Shown one piece after another: positions 15,782 to 24,225 of a stretch of DNA of 41,682 bases; the first letter of the stretch is position 1, and each line of letters starts with the position of its first letter. Source of the DNA: CAYTAP01 sp964435775 (GTDB lineage: Bacteria; Planctomycetota; Phycisphaerae; Tepidisphaerales; Tepidisphaeraceae). The stretch is from contig CAYTAP010000014.1 of NCBI GenBank assembly GCA_964435775.1, positions 1 through 41,682 on the forward strand, written 5' to 3'. Made by a program: the position numbers and the translations under genes. The notes below the pieces were generated by a model. The model saw only the letters and a list, made by a program, of their open reading frames with translations. It was not told the DNA's origin and did not search any database.

Positions 15782-16003
15782 TCATCCGGCATGGTCGCCT
15801 GCAATGTCGGGGAGTTGGATGGCGCGGGCCTTGTAGTTGCGACGAAGAAAACGCGCGTATCCTGACGGTGAAGCGCGCAAGAGGCGGCGGCTCGTCTCCT
15901 GAAGTTCGAGCATTCGCGCGAGGCGCTGCTCGTATGTCATCGCTGATGCGCGACTTCGCTTGAAGCGGTCCCGCGCGGCCAGTTGTCGATCCAAGTCATC
16001 CAT
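15782..16003 (-). CDS. Small conserved-looking basic protein, probably leaderless
   Basis: 73 residues beginning MDDLDRQLAARDRFKRSRAS, then AMTYEQRLARMLELQETSRR, LLRASPSGYARFLRRNYKAR and AIQLPDIAGDHAG. It is predicted mainly helical and highly basic in the middle. I believe similar short proteins occur widely in planctomycetes, but I cannot name a family. A perfect TATAAT lies seven bases before the ATG at 16003, so transcription would begin at or next to the start codon. An in-frame ATG at 16012 overlaps that box and is less likely. The gene is convergent with the kinase and lies behind the amylase lipoprotein gene on the same strand. Function unknown; the size and charge fit a small nucleic-acid-binding or regulatory partner protein. 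Confidence 0.65.
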   Translation of the reverse strand: MDDLDRQLAARDRFKRSRASAMTYEQRLARMLELQETSRRLLRASPSGYARFLRRNYKARAIQLPDIAGDHAG

Positions 16004-16010
16004 GATGGGC

Positions 16011-16016
16011 ATTATA
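16011..16016 (-). promoter_or_regulatory. Perfect TATAAT -10 box for the small gene
   Basis: TATAAT on the minus strand, seven bases before the ATG at 16003. No good -35 hexamer is visible at 16-18 bases upstream. The spacing implies a leaderless or nearly leaderless mRNA. Confidence 0.45.
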
Positions 16017-16067
16017 CCCCGGCCGCCGCCGTGAGCAGCCACACGCAACCGATGAGGGGCAGGCGCT

Positions 16068-18722
16068 TCATGGCTTGGCGGCGTTCGGGACGGGTGATTG
16101 CGACAACACGGCCGAGCCCCACGCGGGCAGGGTAATGGTGCAGGTTCCGCGCAAGACGGCGTGGCGGCGTGTGCCATTGACCGCCTGCAAGCTCGGGCGG
16201 GCGTTGATGGCCTGACCGGCCGCGTCCAGCGCGGTGGTGTGCGGATCGAGCCAGTTGATCAGCGGGCCGGTCACGTTTGACGCCACGGGGATCACCATTT
16301 TCTGGGCGCGATCCGAACGGTTGATGGCGACGATCACGGTTTCATCGCCGATCTCCCGGCTGAAGGCGAACAGGCCGCGCGAATCATCCATGACCAATGG
16401 CCGATACATCCCGGTCGCCAGCGGCGCATTGAGGCGATGACGGATCGCGATCAGTCGCTGGTAGGCGTTGAACTGCTCCTGGTTGAAGCTGACCTGCGGA
16501 TCATCGTAAGGCTCCAGATCCTTCCAGACCATCGGCTGACGGTTACTGGGGTCATCCGGTGACCACATTCCGGCTTCGTCACCGTAATAAATCATCGGCG
16601 CGCCGACCCAGGTCATCTGAACGACCAGCGCCTGGCGCATCCGTTGCCATTCGACGCTCGTGGGTTTGCGGGGGTTGTAATTCGGACCGTTGTCCTGGAT
16701 GCGGTTGGCGCCGTCATAGGGGAGATCGGGATTGACGATCGAGGAGGCAAAGCGATCTGTGTCGTGGCTGTCGAGGAGGTTCTGCATCGCCAGGGATGAC
16801 TGGTACGGATAACCGTAGGCGATGTCGGCCAGGCGGCCGTTGAAGGTGGTGGGGGAGAGGGCGGTTTTTTGATTGACGAAGAATCCCTGCATGGCGATGG
16901 CGAAGGGGTAGTTCATCACGGCGTCGAACTGATCGCCGCCGAGCCAGGGCGTGGCGTTGTTCCAGATTTCACCGACGATGTAGGCGTCGGGGTTGATCCC
17001 CTTGACGAGCTTTCGCCACTCGATCCAGAACGGGTGGGGGACTTCGTTGGCCGCGTCGAGGCGGAAGCCGTCGACGCCGCGTGAGGGGTCGCCGTCGGGG
17101 GCCAGCCAGCGTTTGGTGATGGCGAAGAGGTGTTCCCGCGGGCCATGGGCGATGCCGAGGACGGGGTCCTTTTTGAAATCGGGCAGCCAGCCGTTGGGGC
17201 CATCCCAGGCTTTCCATTGGATGCCGCCGGGCTTGCCGGGCTCGCCGCCGGTGCCCCAGTCGGTGATCTCAAACCAACCGGCGTAGGGGCTTGCCTTGCC
17301 GTTTTTGAGGACATCCTCGAATGCCCAGAACTTCCGGCCGACGTGGTTGAACACGCCGTCGATGATGACCTTGAATCCCTGACGATGGGCCTCCTCGAGG
17401 AAGTGAAGGAACAGCTTGTCGCTTCGGCTCCATTGCCAGGTTGCCGGGTCTTCGGTTTCACCTTTCAATTCGGCGATGTCCCCTTTGAAGCCGAAGTGCT
17501 CGTCGATGTGGCGGTAGTCGGAGGTGTCATATTTGTGCAGGTCGGCGGCCTGAAAGAGGGGGTTGAAATAAATGGCCGTCACGCCGAGGCGACGGAGATA
17601 AGGGAGTTCTTCGAGGACGCCCTGCAGGTCACCGCCGTAACGGCGGGACCAGACATCGTGATAGAGCTTGCCCGTTTCTCCCGGCAGCTTCGACCACCAG
17701 TTGCTTGTCCATCGCTGGGTGTGGTCGGGATCGTTGGCTGGATCGCCGTTGCGGAAACGCTCGGGGAAGATTTGATACCAGACGGCGTGCTTGGACCAGT
17801 CGGGGGTGACGAACGTCGTCGTCATCGCGCGGTCGTACGCCTTGGCCGCCGCGTTGGATTCGACGGAATAGAGCATCCCCGACGCGAGGTAGTATTTGGC
17901 GCTGCCGTCGGTCAATTCGAAGATGTATTGAACGGCCGGGGCGCTGGTCGTGAAGATCGCGCCGTAGCGGTCGAAGCCCCATCGGGTTTGAATCTTGTAG
18001 AGGGGGACGCGACGCCAGGGGTTCAACGCGTTGGCGGCATCGCGGGTGTCATCGCCGCGGGCATCCGCCGCCGGCACATCGCGGACGAGCGCGGTGACTT
18101 GTTGGACATCGCCCGCCTGCGTGCGCAATCCGATGCGGAGGAGCGTGGGGGCGACGACATCACAGTCGCCATCGGACGCGGGATGGTGGGCGATGCCGGC
18201 GGGATCGATTTCGTTGTCTTTGGCCGATGGCAGGGTGCGGCCATCGGGGCCGATGAGGACGGCTGAATTGTGGCCGCCGTAGCCGTCGGTCTCCTCGAGG
18301 TCCTTGTCACTGGCCGGGTCGTTGGTCCATTGGCCATCGACGATGAACTTGTATTGATAGACGCCATTGGGAAGCGCGGGTTCGGCGACGAACCCGCCGT
18401 CGTCGGTCCGCTCCATCGGCGTGGCGTTGTTGGACCAGCCGTTGAAACTGCCTGCGAGATAAATGGCCGCGGGTGTTTGACCGACGGGGGGATAATAAAC
18501 GAAGCGGTGGGGAGCGGAGGCGGAGGCGGGTTGCCCGGCGGGGATCGGCTGGACGAGCGCCGTCGGCTCGGTGGCCGGCGCAACCTCGCTGGCGGGCGCG
18601 GTCGCGGGGGCAAGCTCGCGGTGCTCGGCGTTGCAGGCGCCGGCCCCCAAAAGCATGGCCCAGGGCAGGATCCGGACCATCCAGTGTCGCGTTTGATGCA
18701 ACCAGAGAGAGGGGAGCGTCAT
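16068..18722 (-). CDS. GH13 alpha-amylase/neopullulanase-like lipoprotein with CBM48-type N-terminal domain
   Basis: 884 residues from the ATG at 18722, which follows AGGA; an upstream in-frame start at 18773 abuts the lacI stop and is unlikely. The N-terminus is a signal sequence ending AMLLGAGAC, so Cys30 is a probable lipidation site (the -3 residue is atypical). Residues ~65-155 resemble a CBM48/E-set glycan-binding domain (AIYLAGSFNGWSNNA, YQYKFIVDGQWTNDP). A CBM34-like beta region follows, then the GH13 barrel from VWYQIFPERFRNGDP. Catalytic residues are D556 (GFRLDAAN), E585 (VGEIW) and D654 (DSHDTDRF); the region I motif is DGVFNHVG. The full triad predicts hydrolysis of alpha-1,4-glucans at the membrane surface. 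It is probably cotranscribed with lacI, 51 bases upstream. Confidence 0.93.
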   Translation of the reverse strand: MTLPSLWLHQTRHWMVRILPWAMLLGAGACNAEHRELAPATAPASEVAPATEPTALVQPIPAGQPASASAPHRFVYYPPVGQTPAAIYLAGSFNGWSNNATPMERTDDGGFVAEPALPNGVYQYKFIVDGQWTNDPASDKDLEETDGYGGHNSAVLIGPDGRTLPSAKDNEIDPAGIAHHPASDGDCDVVAPTLLRIGLRTQAGDVQQVTALVRDVPAADARGDDTRDAANALNPWRRVPLYKIQTRWGFDRYGAIFTTSAPAVQYIFELTDGSAKYYLASGMLYSVESNAAAKAYDRAMTTTFVTPDWSKHAVWYQIFPERFRNGDPANDPDHTQRWTSNWWSKLPGETGKLYHDVWSRRYGGDLQGVLEELPYLRRLGVTAIYFNPLFQAADLHKYDTSDYRHIDEHFGFKGDIAELKGETEDPATWQWSRSDKLFLHFLEEAHRQGFKVIIDGVFNHVGRKFWAFEDVLKNGKASPYAGWFEITDWGTGGEPGKPGGIQWKAWDGPNGWLPDFKKDPVLGIAHGPREHLFAITKRWLAPDGDPSRGVDGFRLDAANEVPHPFWIEWRKLVKGINPDAYIVGEIWNNATPWLGGDQFDAVMNYPFAIAMQGFFVNQKTALSPTTFNGRLADIAYGYPYQSSLAMQNLLDSHDTDRFASSIVNPDLPYDGANRIQDNGPNYNPRKPTSVEWQRMRQALVVQMTWVGAPMIYYGDEAGMWSPDDPSNRQPMVWKDLEPYDDPQVSFNQEQFNAYQRLIAIRHRLNAPLATGMYRPLVMDDSRGLFAFSREIGDETVIVAINRSDRAQKMVIPVASNVTGPLINWLDPHTTALDAAGQAINARPSLQAVNGTRRHAVLRGTCTITLPAWGSAVLSQSPVPNAAKP

Positions 18723-18773
18723 GGGGGTCCTGGGTTTGAAAAATGTGAAAGTGGTAAAACCGTTCAGAATCAC

Positions 18774-19904
18774 TTACCGGTGCACGGTGGATGCCATCGC
18801 GGTTGATTCGCGGACGACCAGATGCGTGCCAAGGGTGTCGGCGACGGCGTCCTTGGCGCCATGAACGCGTTCGATGAGCCGCGAGCATGCCCGCGCGCCG
18901 ACCTCGTACAACGGAAGATGCACCGTCGTCAGCGCGGGGGTGACGAAGGCGCTGTGGCGCAGGTCATCAAATCCAACGACCGAGACATCCTCGGGGATGC
19001 GCTTCTTTGAATGGGTCAGTTTGTGCATGGCGCCGAGGGCCATTTTGGTGTTGCCGGCGACGAGGGCGGTGAGGTCGGGGTGGCGCTCGAGCAGCACGCC
19101 GGCGGCCTCAGCGCCCCCTTCCTCGGTGAACTTGCCGTCGGCGATGATGTCCATCTCCTCGTGCAGGCCGGCTTGCGCCAGCTTGGCGCGGAAGACGGAG
19201 AGCAGGTCGCGGCTGGTCGTGATCTCCTGGGCGGCGGTGATCAACGCGATTTTCCGATGCCCCAGTTGCAGCAGGTAGTTCATCGCCTGCTCAGTGCCGG
19301 TTTTGTAATCGCTGACGACGTAATCGAGCTTCCACTGGGGGAAATAGTTGTCGACCACGACGACGGGGCAGCGGTGGTCGGCAAAATCGCCCAGGAAGGC
19401 GTGACGATCGCTCATGCCCAGGCAAAGCAGGCCGTCGACGTAGCGGCGTTCGAAGATCTCCAGGTGCTGCTTTTCCTTGATGAAGTCGGGCTTGGCTTGT
19501 TCGAGCATCACCTTGTAGCCGAGCTTGCCGGCCCGGTCGCAGATGCCGCTGATGAGCTCCCCGAAGTAGGGGTCGCCGAACCCGCGGCGCAGGGGCGGCA
19601 GCAGGACAGCCAGCACCTGCGTATATTTGCTTGAAAGGCTTTGCGCCAGGCGGTTGGGCCGATAACCCAGGCGATCCATGACCTGCTGGACGCGGATTTG
19701 GGTGGTCCGGCTGATACGGGGGTTGTTGTTGAGCACCATCGAGACGGTCGCGACGGAGACCTGCGCTTCCTTGGCGACAGCACCGATGTTGACCTTGCCA
19801 GTGGGGCGGATGGCCGGGGGAATGGGGCGGGGTGAGTCGGATGAGTGGGATTGTCCGAGCAATTCGCGGGGGGGATCGTGAGGCTCAAGGGTTTTGCTTC
19901 GCAT
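18774..19904 (-). CDS. LacI family transcriptional regulator
   Basis: 376 residues. After a ~35-residue Pro/Ser-rich extension comes the LacI helix-turn-helix: VNIGAVAKEAQVSVATVSMV, LNNNPRISRTTQIRVQQVMD, then RLGYRPNRLAQSLSSKYTQV with the hinge-helix and minor-groove Leu position. The periplasmic-binding-like effector domain follows (VLAVLLPPLRRGFGDPYFGE, LITAAQEITTSRDLLSVFRA, VSVVGFDDLRHSAFVTPALT). The setting between amylase genes makes a maltooligosaccharide or glucose-related effector likely. Candidate operators lie in the ~460-base region upstream, shared with the divergent PEP-CTERM/amylase genes, so it probably controls both sides, including itself. The start codon has no clear Shine-Dalgarno; a shorter start within the extension cannot be excluded. 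Confidence 0.94.
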   Translation of the reverse strand: MRSKTLEPHDPPRELLGQSHSSDSPRPIPPAIRPTGKVNIGAVAKEAQVSVATVSMVLNNNPRISRTTQIRVQQVMDRLGYRPNRLAQSLSSKYTQVLAVLLPPLRRGFGDPYFGELISGICDRAGKLGYKVMLEQAKPDFIKEKQHLEIFERRYVDGLLCLGMSDRHAFLGDFADHRCPVVVVDNYFPQWKLDYVVSDYKTGTEQAMNYLLQLGHRKIALITAAQEITTSRDLLSVFRAKLAQAGLHEEMDIIADGKFTEEGGAEAAGVLLERHPDLTALVAGNTKMALGAMHKLTHSKKRIPEDVSVVGFDDLRHSAFVTPALTTVHLPLYEVGARACSRLIERVHGAKDAVADTLGTHLVVRESTAMASTVHR

Positions 19905-20007
19905 GGGGTATTGTCCAATCGTCCGATAATACCGACCTGAAAATTTGCCGTTGCTTCAACGAATACAAGGTTTTACGGCCGCTTGCCAGCAAATAATCTG
20001 CGATACG

Positions 20008-20023
20008 GTTAACTAGTTTGACA
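20008..20023. promoter_or_regulatory. Second candidate LacI-type operator
   Basis: GGTTAACTAGTTTGAC matches the stronger site at 20216-20231 (GGTTAACCGGTTAAAC) at 12 of 16 positions and contains the palindrome AACTAGTT. It lies on the lacI side of the divergent region, about 210 bases from the first site, which would allow looping or autoregulation. A further near-palindrome, TTGTTAAACAA, lies just to its right. Confidence 0.45.
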
Positions 20024-20087
20024 GATTGTTAAACAAGAGTCAACACAATTTTGATGAAATTGGTCGCTCTGAGGGTTCTGATTAAAA

Positions 20088-20115
20088 TTGACAGTGCTTG
20101 AAAGCGGTGTAATCT
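20088..20115 (+). promoter_or_regulatory. Candidate sigma-70 promoter toward the PEP-CTERM/amylase genes
   Basis: TTGACA at 20088-20093 and TAATCT at 20110-20115, with a 16-base spacer. A long leader to the start at 20363 would result. Confidence 0.4.
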
Positions 20116-20203
20116 AAAAGATGATGCAACGGACCCTTTACAGCCAGGACGTGTAATGTCCCAAGAGGGGTTGAAAATTCGAGAATGAGCGAAAAGATTT
20201 TCG

Positions 20204-20232
20204 TTGACAGGAACAGGTTAACCGGTTAAACA
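20204..20232 (+). promoter_or_regulatory. Promoter-like pair overlapped by the palindromic operator
   Basis: TTGACA at 20204-20209 with a weak -10, TAAACA at 20227-20232, at 17-base spacing. The perfect 12-base palindrome TTAACCGGTTAA (20218-20229) covers the spacer and the -10. It has the AANCGNTT core of LacI-family operators. Binding here would block polymerase, so repression by the adjacent LacI protein is the direct inference. Confidence 0.6.
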
Positions 20233-20362
20233 GTAGAAATGCAGTGCAGGCGGCGCCTCATTTCGAGATCGGTCGGTGTGATTGATCTCAGGCGGCTGCG
20301 GATCGTTGCCGGGCACGGCGACGGTCAGTGAGTTGGAGAACTCCATCTTAAAGGAGGCAGGT

Positions 20363-21049
20363 ATGCGTAATGTGGTAAGCAAGGCAGTGGCCGTCGTGGC
20401 TGTCGGCGTTTTCGCTGCGGCCGCCGGGGCCAGCGTCTACACCGACGCGACGGGTGAAAATTTCGACGCGACCGGACAGCGCGACATCACCTCTGTCACG
20501 GTCACGAATGACGCCACCAATCTCAATGTAACGTTGAATGTGAACGCGAGCATTGTCTCACCGAATGACTGGCCGAAGTACATGATGGCGTTCGATACCG
20601 CCACCGGAGGCGACGGCGCGTCGAACGCCTGGGGTCGCGCCATCACGATGCCAGGTACGGACTATTGGCTCGGAAGTTGGGTTGACAGCGGCGGCGGTGT
20701 TCAACTCTTCCACACTGACGGCGTGGGAGGTTGGACTCAACTCAATTCCGGTACGCCTAGTCAGGATCTAACAGGCGCTAGTACGGGCACGGTCCAGTGG
20801 AGCATCCCGCTTGCCACCCTGGGTCTTGTGAACGGCAACACCTTCACGTTCGATGTCTATTCCTCCGGAGATAACTCAGGTAATGGCGCGAACGATGCTC
20901 TCTCCAATTCCAGCCAAGCCTCGTCCGGTTGGAACGTTGCATACGATTCGGGAACGCATGTTTCAACATATACGGTGGTTCCCGAACCGGCATCTTTGAG
21001 CTTGCTTGGGCTGGCAGGCGCGTTCATGGTTGGTCGTCGGCGTCGTTGA
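20363..21049 (+). CDS. Secreted PEP-CTERM protein, beta-sandwich, amylase-locus partner
   Basis: 228 residues from the ATG at 20363, which has one of the best ribosome-binding sites in the window (AAGGAGG five bases upstream). Earlier in-frame codons back to 20282 lie in the regulatory region. A signal peptide (MRNVVSKAVAVVAVGVFAAA) precedes a Thr/Asn/Gly-rich beta domain (SVTVTNDATNLNVTLNVNAS, YWLGSWVDSGGGVQLF, VQWSIPLATLGLVNGNTFTF). The tail VPEPASLSLLGLAGAFMVGR plus three Arg is a textbook PEP-CTERM sorting signal for exosortase processing at the cell surface. The domain resembles DOMON/CBM9-like sandwiches appended to some bacterial amylases, so glucan binding is plausible but unproven. 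It is the first gene behind the LacI operator; the amylase follows after 133 bases. Confidence 0.85.
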   Translation: MRNVVSKAVAVVAVGVFAAAAGASVYTDATGENFDATGQRDITSVTVTNDATNLNVTLNVNASIVSPNDWPKYMMAFDTATGGDGASNAWGRAITMPGTDYWLGSWVDSGGGVQLFHTDGVGGWTQLNSGTPSQDLTGASTGTVQWSIPLATLGLVNGNTFTFDVYSSGDNSGNGANDALSNSSQASSGWNVAYDSGTHVSTYTVVPEPASLSLLGLAGAFMVGRRRR

Positions 21050-21060
21050 ATGAAAGGCGG

Positions 21061-21087
21061 CGGGCCCGGCGGAGCCGGCCGGGCCCG
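21061..21087 (+). terminator. GC-rich imperfect hairpin between the PEP-CTERM gene and the amylase
   Basis: CGGGCCCGGC, a GGA loop, then GCCGG and GCCCG separated by four unpaired bases: two 5-base stems. There is no T-run. It may lower expression of the amylase relative to the strongly translated gene before it. Confidence 0.3.
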
Positions 21088-21182
21088 GTGGTGGATCAGC
21101 GGGGTGCGTCCAATAGTGGTTGCGAATGATGAAGATGTATTGTTCATTCACAGCGCGACATGGCCGACCGGCGGGTTCACGA

Positions 21183-24100
21183 ATGGCGGCCCGGGGTCGC
21201 CATGCACGAGGCCGACGGGCGATTGGCCTGGCGGCGGCGGGCGTGGCGATCGCCCTGAGCGGGATCTTTGCGGCGCCGACACGGGCAGGCGACGTGTCGG
21301 CGCCGGTGATCCTTCAATATTTTGAAGGATCGTACGCGACGATTGAAAAGCGGATGGCGGACATTTTCGCGGCCGGTTACGGGAGCGTGTATTTGCCGCC
21401 GCCGGGTCGGGCGGAGTCGGGGGATCAGTCGGTGGGGTATGACCAGTATGATCGATTTGACCTGGGCTCGCCCGGCCGGCCGACCTTATATGGGACGGAG
21501 ACGGGGCTCAAGGCGATGGTGGGGGCGATGCACCAGATCGGGGGATCGGCGTATGTCGATGTGGTGTGGAACCACAGCGGGTTTGCCGACATGGGGACGG
21601 CCGGGTTTGCCGCGTCGGGCGGGTATCCGGGCTTGGCGCTGACGCTTCAGACCTCCGACCCGAACGCGCCCGGGTACAACCAGCAGGGGATCAACGACAT
21701 CGATGGGGATTATCACGGGGCGTTTGAAGGGGGTGATTGGAACATGCGCCTGGCGGGGCTGATCGACATCAACCAGGACAAGCAATACTACTTCATCCGC
21801 AGCCCGGTCGATCCGAATGACCCGCGCAATCTTCCGGCGGGGACTGTGCCCTGGAACGGCAAGTTGGCGAACGTGCCCGACCCGGCCAATGCCAGGTTTT
21901 ATCCGGATCGGACGCAGCAGCCGATCATGGTCTATGACCCGACGACCGGCGAGCACGACATTCCGATCTATCCGTTCAATCCATCGAACCCGGCCGGGGG
22001 GGAGGCGACGCCGGAGACGTCGACCGGGTACCTCATGCGCAATACGCAGTGGATGGTGCAGACGATCGGCATCGACGGGTTCCGCATCGACGCGGCCAAG
22101 AACATGCCGCCGGGCATCCTCAACGCGTTTGATCGATCGGTCTATCGCGCCTCGACGCGGACGCTGCTCAACGGGCAACAGCAGCAGGTTTTTTCATTCA
22201 GCGAAGCGTACGATGGCAATTACGGCTTGCTCGATCAGTATGTGAAGAAGAACATCGATCCGAACGATCCGGGGACGATCGGCGGCAATCGCGATGTGCT
22301 TGATTTTCCGCTGTATTTCGCGCTGCGGGACAACCTGACGGGCAACGGATACCAGAATGACTGGCGGAACATCGTCGGCAATCCGTTTGACATGAACAAT
22401 CAACCGCCGCGAAGCTACGATTATCACGACAACGGGAAGCTTGACGGCAGCGGCGGGGTGAAGTTCGTCTCGAACCAGGACAACTTCGCGCCGCAACTGG
22501 GGACGGTGGCGTACGCGTACACGCTGATGACGCCGGGGAATTCGGTCGTCTATTTCAATGCCCATGAGTTTGGGATCGAGCGCGATTTCCCCAAAGATGG
22601 ACGGGGCGACGCGCTGGGCGGAACATACGGCGACGCCATCAGCACGCTGGTCGATCTTCGCAATCGATATGGGCGCGGCAATTATCTCCCGCAGTACATC
22701 AGCAAGGAGAGCTTCGCCTTTGAACGCGAAGGATCGGCGCTCGTGCTGCTGAGCAATCGGCTGGACAATTTTTACGACAACCAAACGATCAACGTCAGCT
22801 TTCCGTATGGCACCTATCTGGTTGAACAGACGGGGAATGCGGCGCAGTACGGCGCGCCGCAGGTGTTGACGGTGACCAATGACTCTTACAACGGCCCGTC
22901 GAAGGTGAACGTGTCGTTCCTGCCGAACAACGGCGGGGATCATGGATACCTGGTGTACGGGTTGCCGACGCCGCAGGGGTCGGTGTCGCTGACGGGGGTG
23001 TCGCAGGTGCTCGCGGGGCATACGCCGGACGGGCAGACGTCGGCGAACCTCGTTCACGATAATGCGGTGACGCGGCTGAGCGACATCAACGTCGTCACGG
23101 GGAACAGCTTTCAGGTGAAGCTCGATACGGTGGCGGTGAAGTTGCTGGGGCTCGATTCGCTGCGCGACCATTACGCCGACGGGGACAACGCGCTGCTTCG
23201 GCTTGATGGCGGGCGGGACGTCAACGGCAACGGGTATGTCGATTTCACCAATCCCGACTCGGTGCAGTATGGATACGAGCAGTTCACGGAAGTCCACAAC
23301 CCCGGTTATTTCGCCAACAACGGCGCTGGCGGGGCTGGGCAGTTTGTGCAGACGATCAACACGACGGGATTGTCGGAAGGGATGCATTACATCCAGGTGC
23401 TGGCGTTTCGACATCGGGATGACGGCGGCCCGGCGGTGTATACGGATTGGCATGAGAGCATTTATGTCGATCGCCTGCCGCCGATTTCGGCAGTTGATTC
23501 GACCCATATCGTGATCGACAACGGCGTGAGCCATCCGGAGCGGCGGGATTTCTGGATCAAATCGGTCGATCAGACGGCCGACAGCGTGCATGTTTTTCTT
23601 GATCTGCCCGAGGCGGTCGGCAATCAGCAGATTCTGTCGATGGTGGGCGGCGGGAACCAGTCGCAGATGATCGACCGGGATTTGTTCAAGCAATACTTTG
23701 GTGATCTGACCAAGGGGAACCATGTGTTGACGGTCGTGACGTATGAGATCACGGGGAATTACAACATCCAGCGCTTCGCGGGGATCAATACGAGCGACAG
23801 CCCGATCGGCGCGGCGATGGGGGATATTCTTGGGCAATTTCAGAGCACGCCGGATGGGTATTTGGAGGGGAACGACGTGCTGGCGCTGTATGATGCGATC
23901 AAGAGCAATGGCAACCAGTTTTACGCGGCCGCCGACTACAACGGCGATGGCCGGATGACGTTCGCGGACTGGACGGCGCTAGGAATGGAGTTGGATCAAT
24001 TACTCGGCAGTGGGATGACCAACCCCGGCGGCGGGGCGCTCGTGTCGCAGGGAACGGTGGACTATTACCGGGGTTTGACGAGCAGCGTGCCGGAACCGGC

Positions 24101-24197
24101 GATGTTCTGGGTGCTGGGGTTGTCGGGGTTGCTTTTGATTCGCCGCGGCAAGGAGACCGGCCGAGGCGAGGTGAGCGGCGACAAGTCGCCGGCATGA
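21183..24197 (+). CDS. Extracellular GH13 alpha-amylase with dockerin-like segment and PEP-CTERM tail
   Basis: 1004 residues from the ATG at 21183; in-frame starts at 21120 (TTG) and 21126 (ATG) would lengthen the basic segment before the signal peptide (GLAAAGVAIALSGIFAAPTR). The GH13 barrel begins VILQYFEGSYATIEKRMADI. Region I is DVVWNHSG (D126, H131), region II GFRIDAAKN with nucleophile D303, region III FSEAYDG with acid/base E341, and region IV FVSNQDNF with D433. The usual His before that Asp is Gln432. A beta-rich C-terminal half follows, then an EF-hand/dockerin-like stretch (DYNGDGRMTFADWTALG) and VPEPAMFWVLGLSGLLLIRR, a PEP-CTERM signal. It should act on starch or glycogen outside the cell. 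It is downstream of the LacI operator with the preceding PEP-CTERM gene. Confidence 0.92.
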   Translation: MAARGRHARGRRAIGLAAAGVAIALSGIFAAPTRAGDVSAPVILQYFEGSYATIEKRMADIFAAGYGSVYLPPPGRAESGDQSVGYDQYDRFDLGSPGRPTLYGTETGLKAMVGAMHQIGGSAYVDVVWNHSGFADMGTAGFAASGGYPGLALTLQTSDPNAPGYNQQGINDIDGDYHGAFEGGDWNMRLAGLIDINQDKQYYFIRSPVDPNDPRNLPAGTVPWNGKLANVPDPANARFYPDRTQQPIMVYDPTTGEHDIPIYPFNPSNPAGGEATPETSTGYLMRNTQWMVQTIGIDGFRIDAAKNMPPGILNAFDRSVYRASTRTLLNGQQQQVFSFSEAYDGNYGLLDQYVKKNIDPNDPGTIGGNRDVLDFPLYFALRDNLTGNGYQNDWRNIVGNPFDMNNQPPRSYDYHDNGKLDGSGGVKFVSNQDNFAPQLGTVAYAYTLMTPGNSVVYFNAHEFGIERDFPKDGRGDALGGTYGDAISTLVDLRNRYGRGNYLPQYISKESFAFEREGSALVLLSNRLDNFYDNQTINVSFPYGTYLVEQTGNAAQYGAPQVLTVTNDSYNGPSKVNVSFLPNNGGDHGYLVYGLPTPQGSVSLTGVSQVLAGHTPDGQTSANLVHDNAVTRLSDINVVTGNSFQVKLDTVAVKLLGLDSLRDHYADGDNALLRLDGGRDVNGNGYVDFTNPDSVQYGYEQFTEVHNPGYFANNGAGGAGQFVQTINTTGLSEGMHYIQVLAFRHRDDGGPAVYTDWHESIYVDRLPPISAVDSTHIVIDNGVSHPERRDFWIKSVDQTADSVHVFLDLPEAVGNQQILSMVGGGNQSQMIDRDLFKQYFGDLTKGNHVLTVVTYEITGNYNIQRFAGINTSDSPIGAAMGDILGQFQSTPDGYLEGNDVLALYDAIKSNGNQFYAAADYNGDGRMTFADWTALGMELDQLLGSGMTNPGGGALVSQGTVDYYRGLTSSVPEPAMFWVLGLSGLLLIRRGKETGRGEVSGDKSPA

Positions 24198-24225
24198 ACA
24201 CATCGATCACTTTTTGAGGTGCCCT

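Noticed and set aside
17130..18266. 378-codon open frame opposite the lipoprotein amylase
   Set aside because: No motif; the complementary strand carries the GH13 catalytic triad.
22194..23837. 547-codon open frame opposite the PEP-CTERM amylase
   Set aside because: Arg/His/Val-rich composition typical of an antisense shadow; no motif found.
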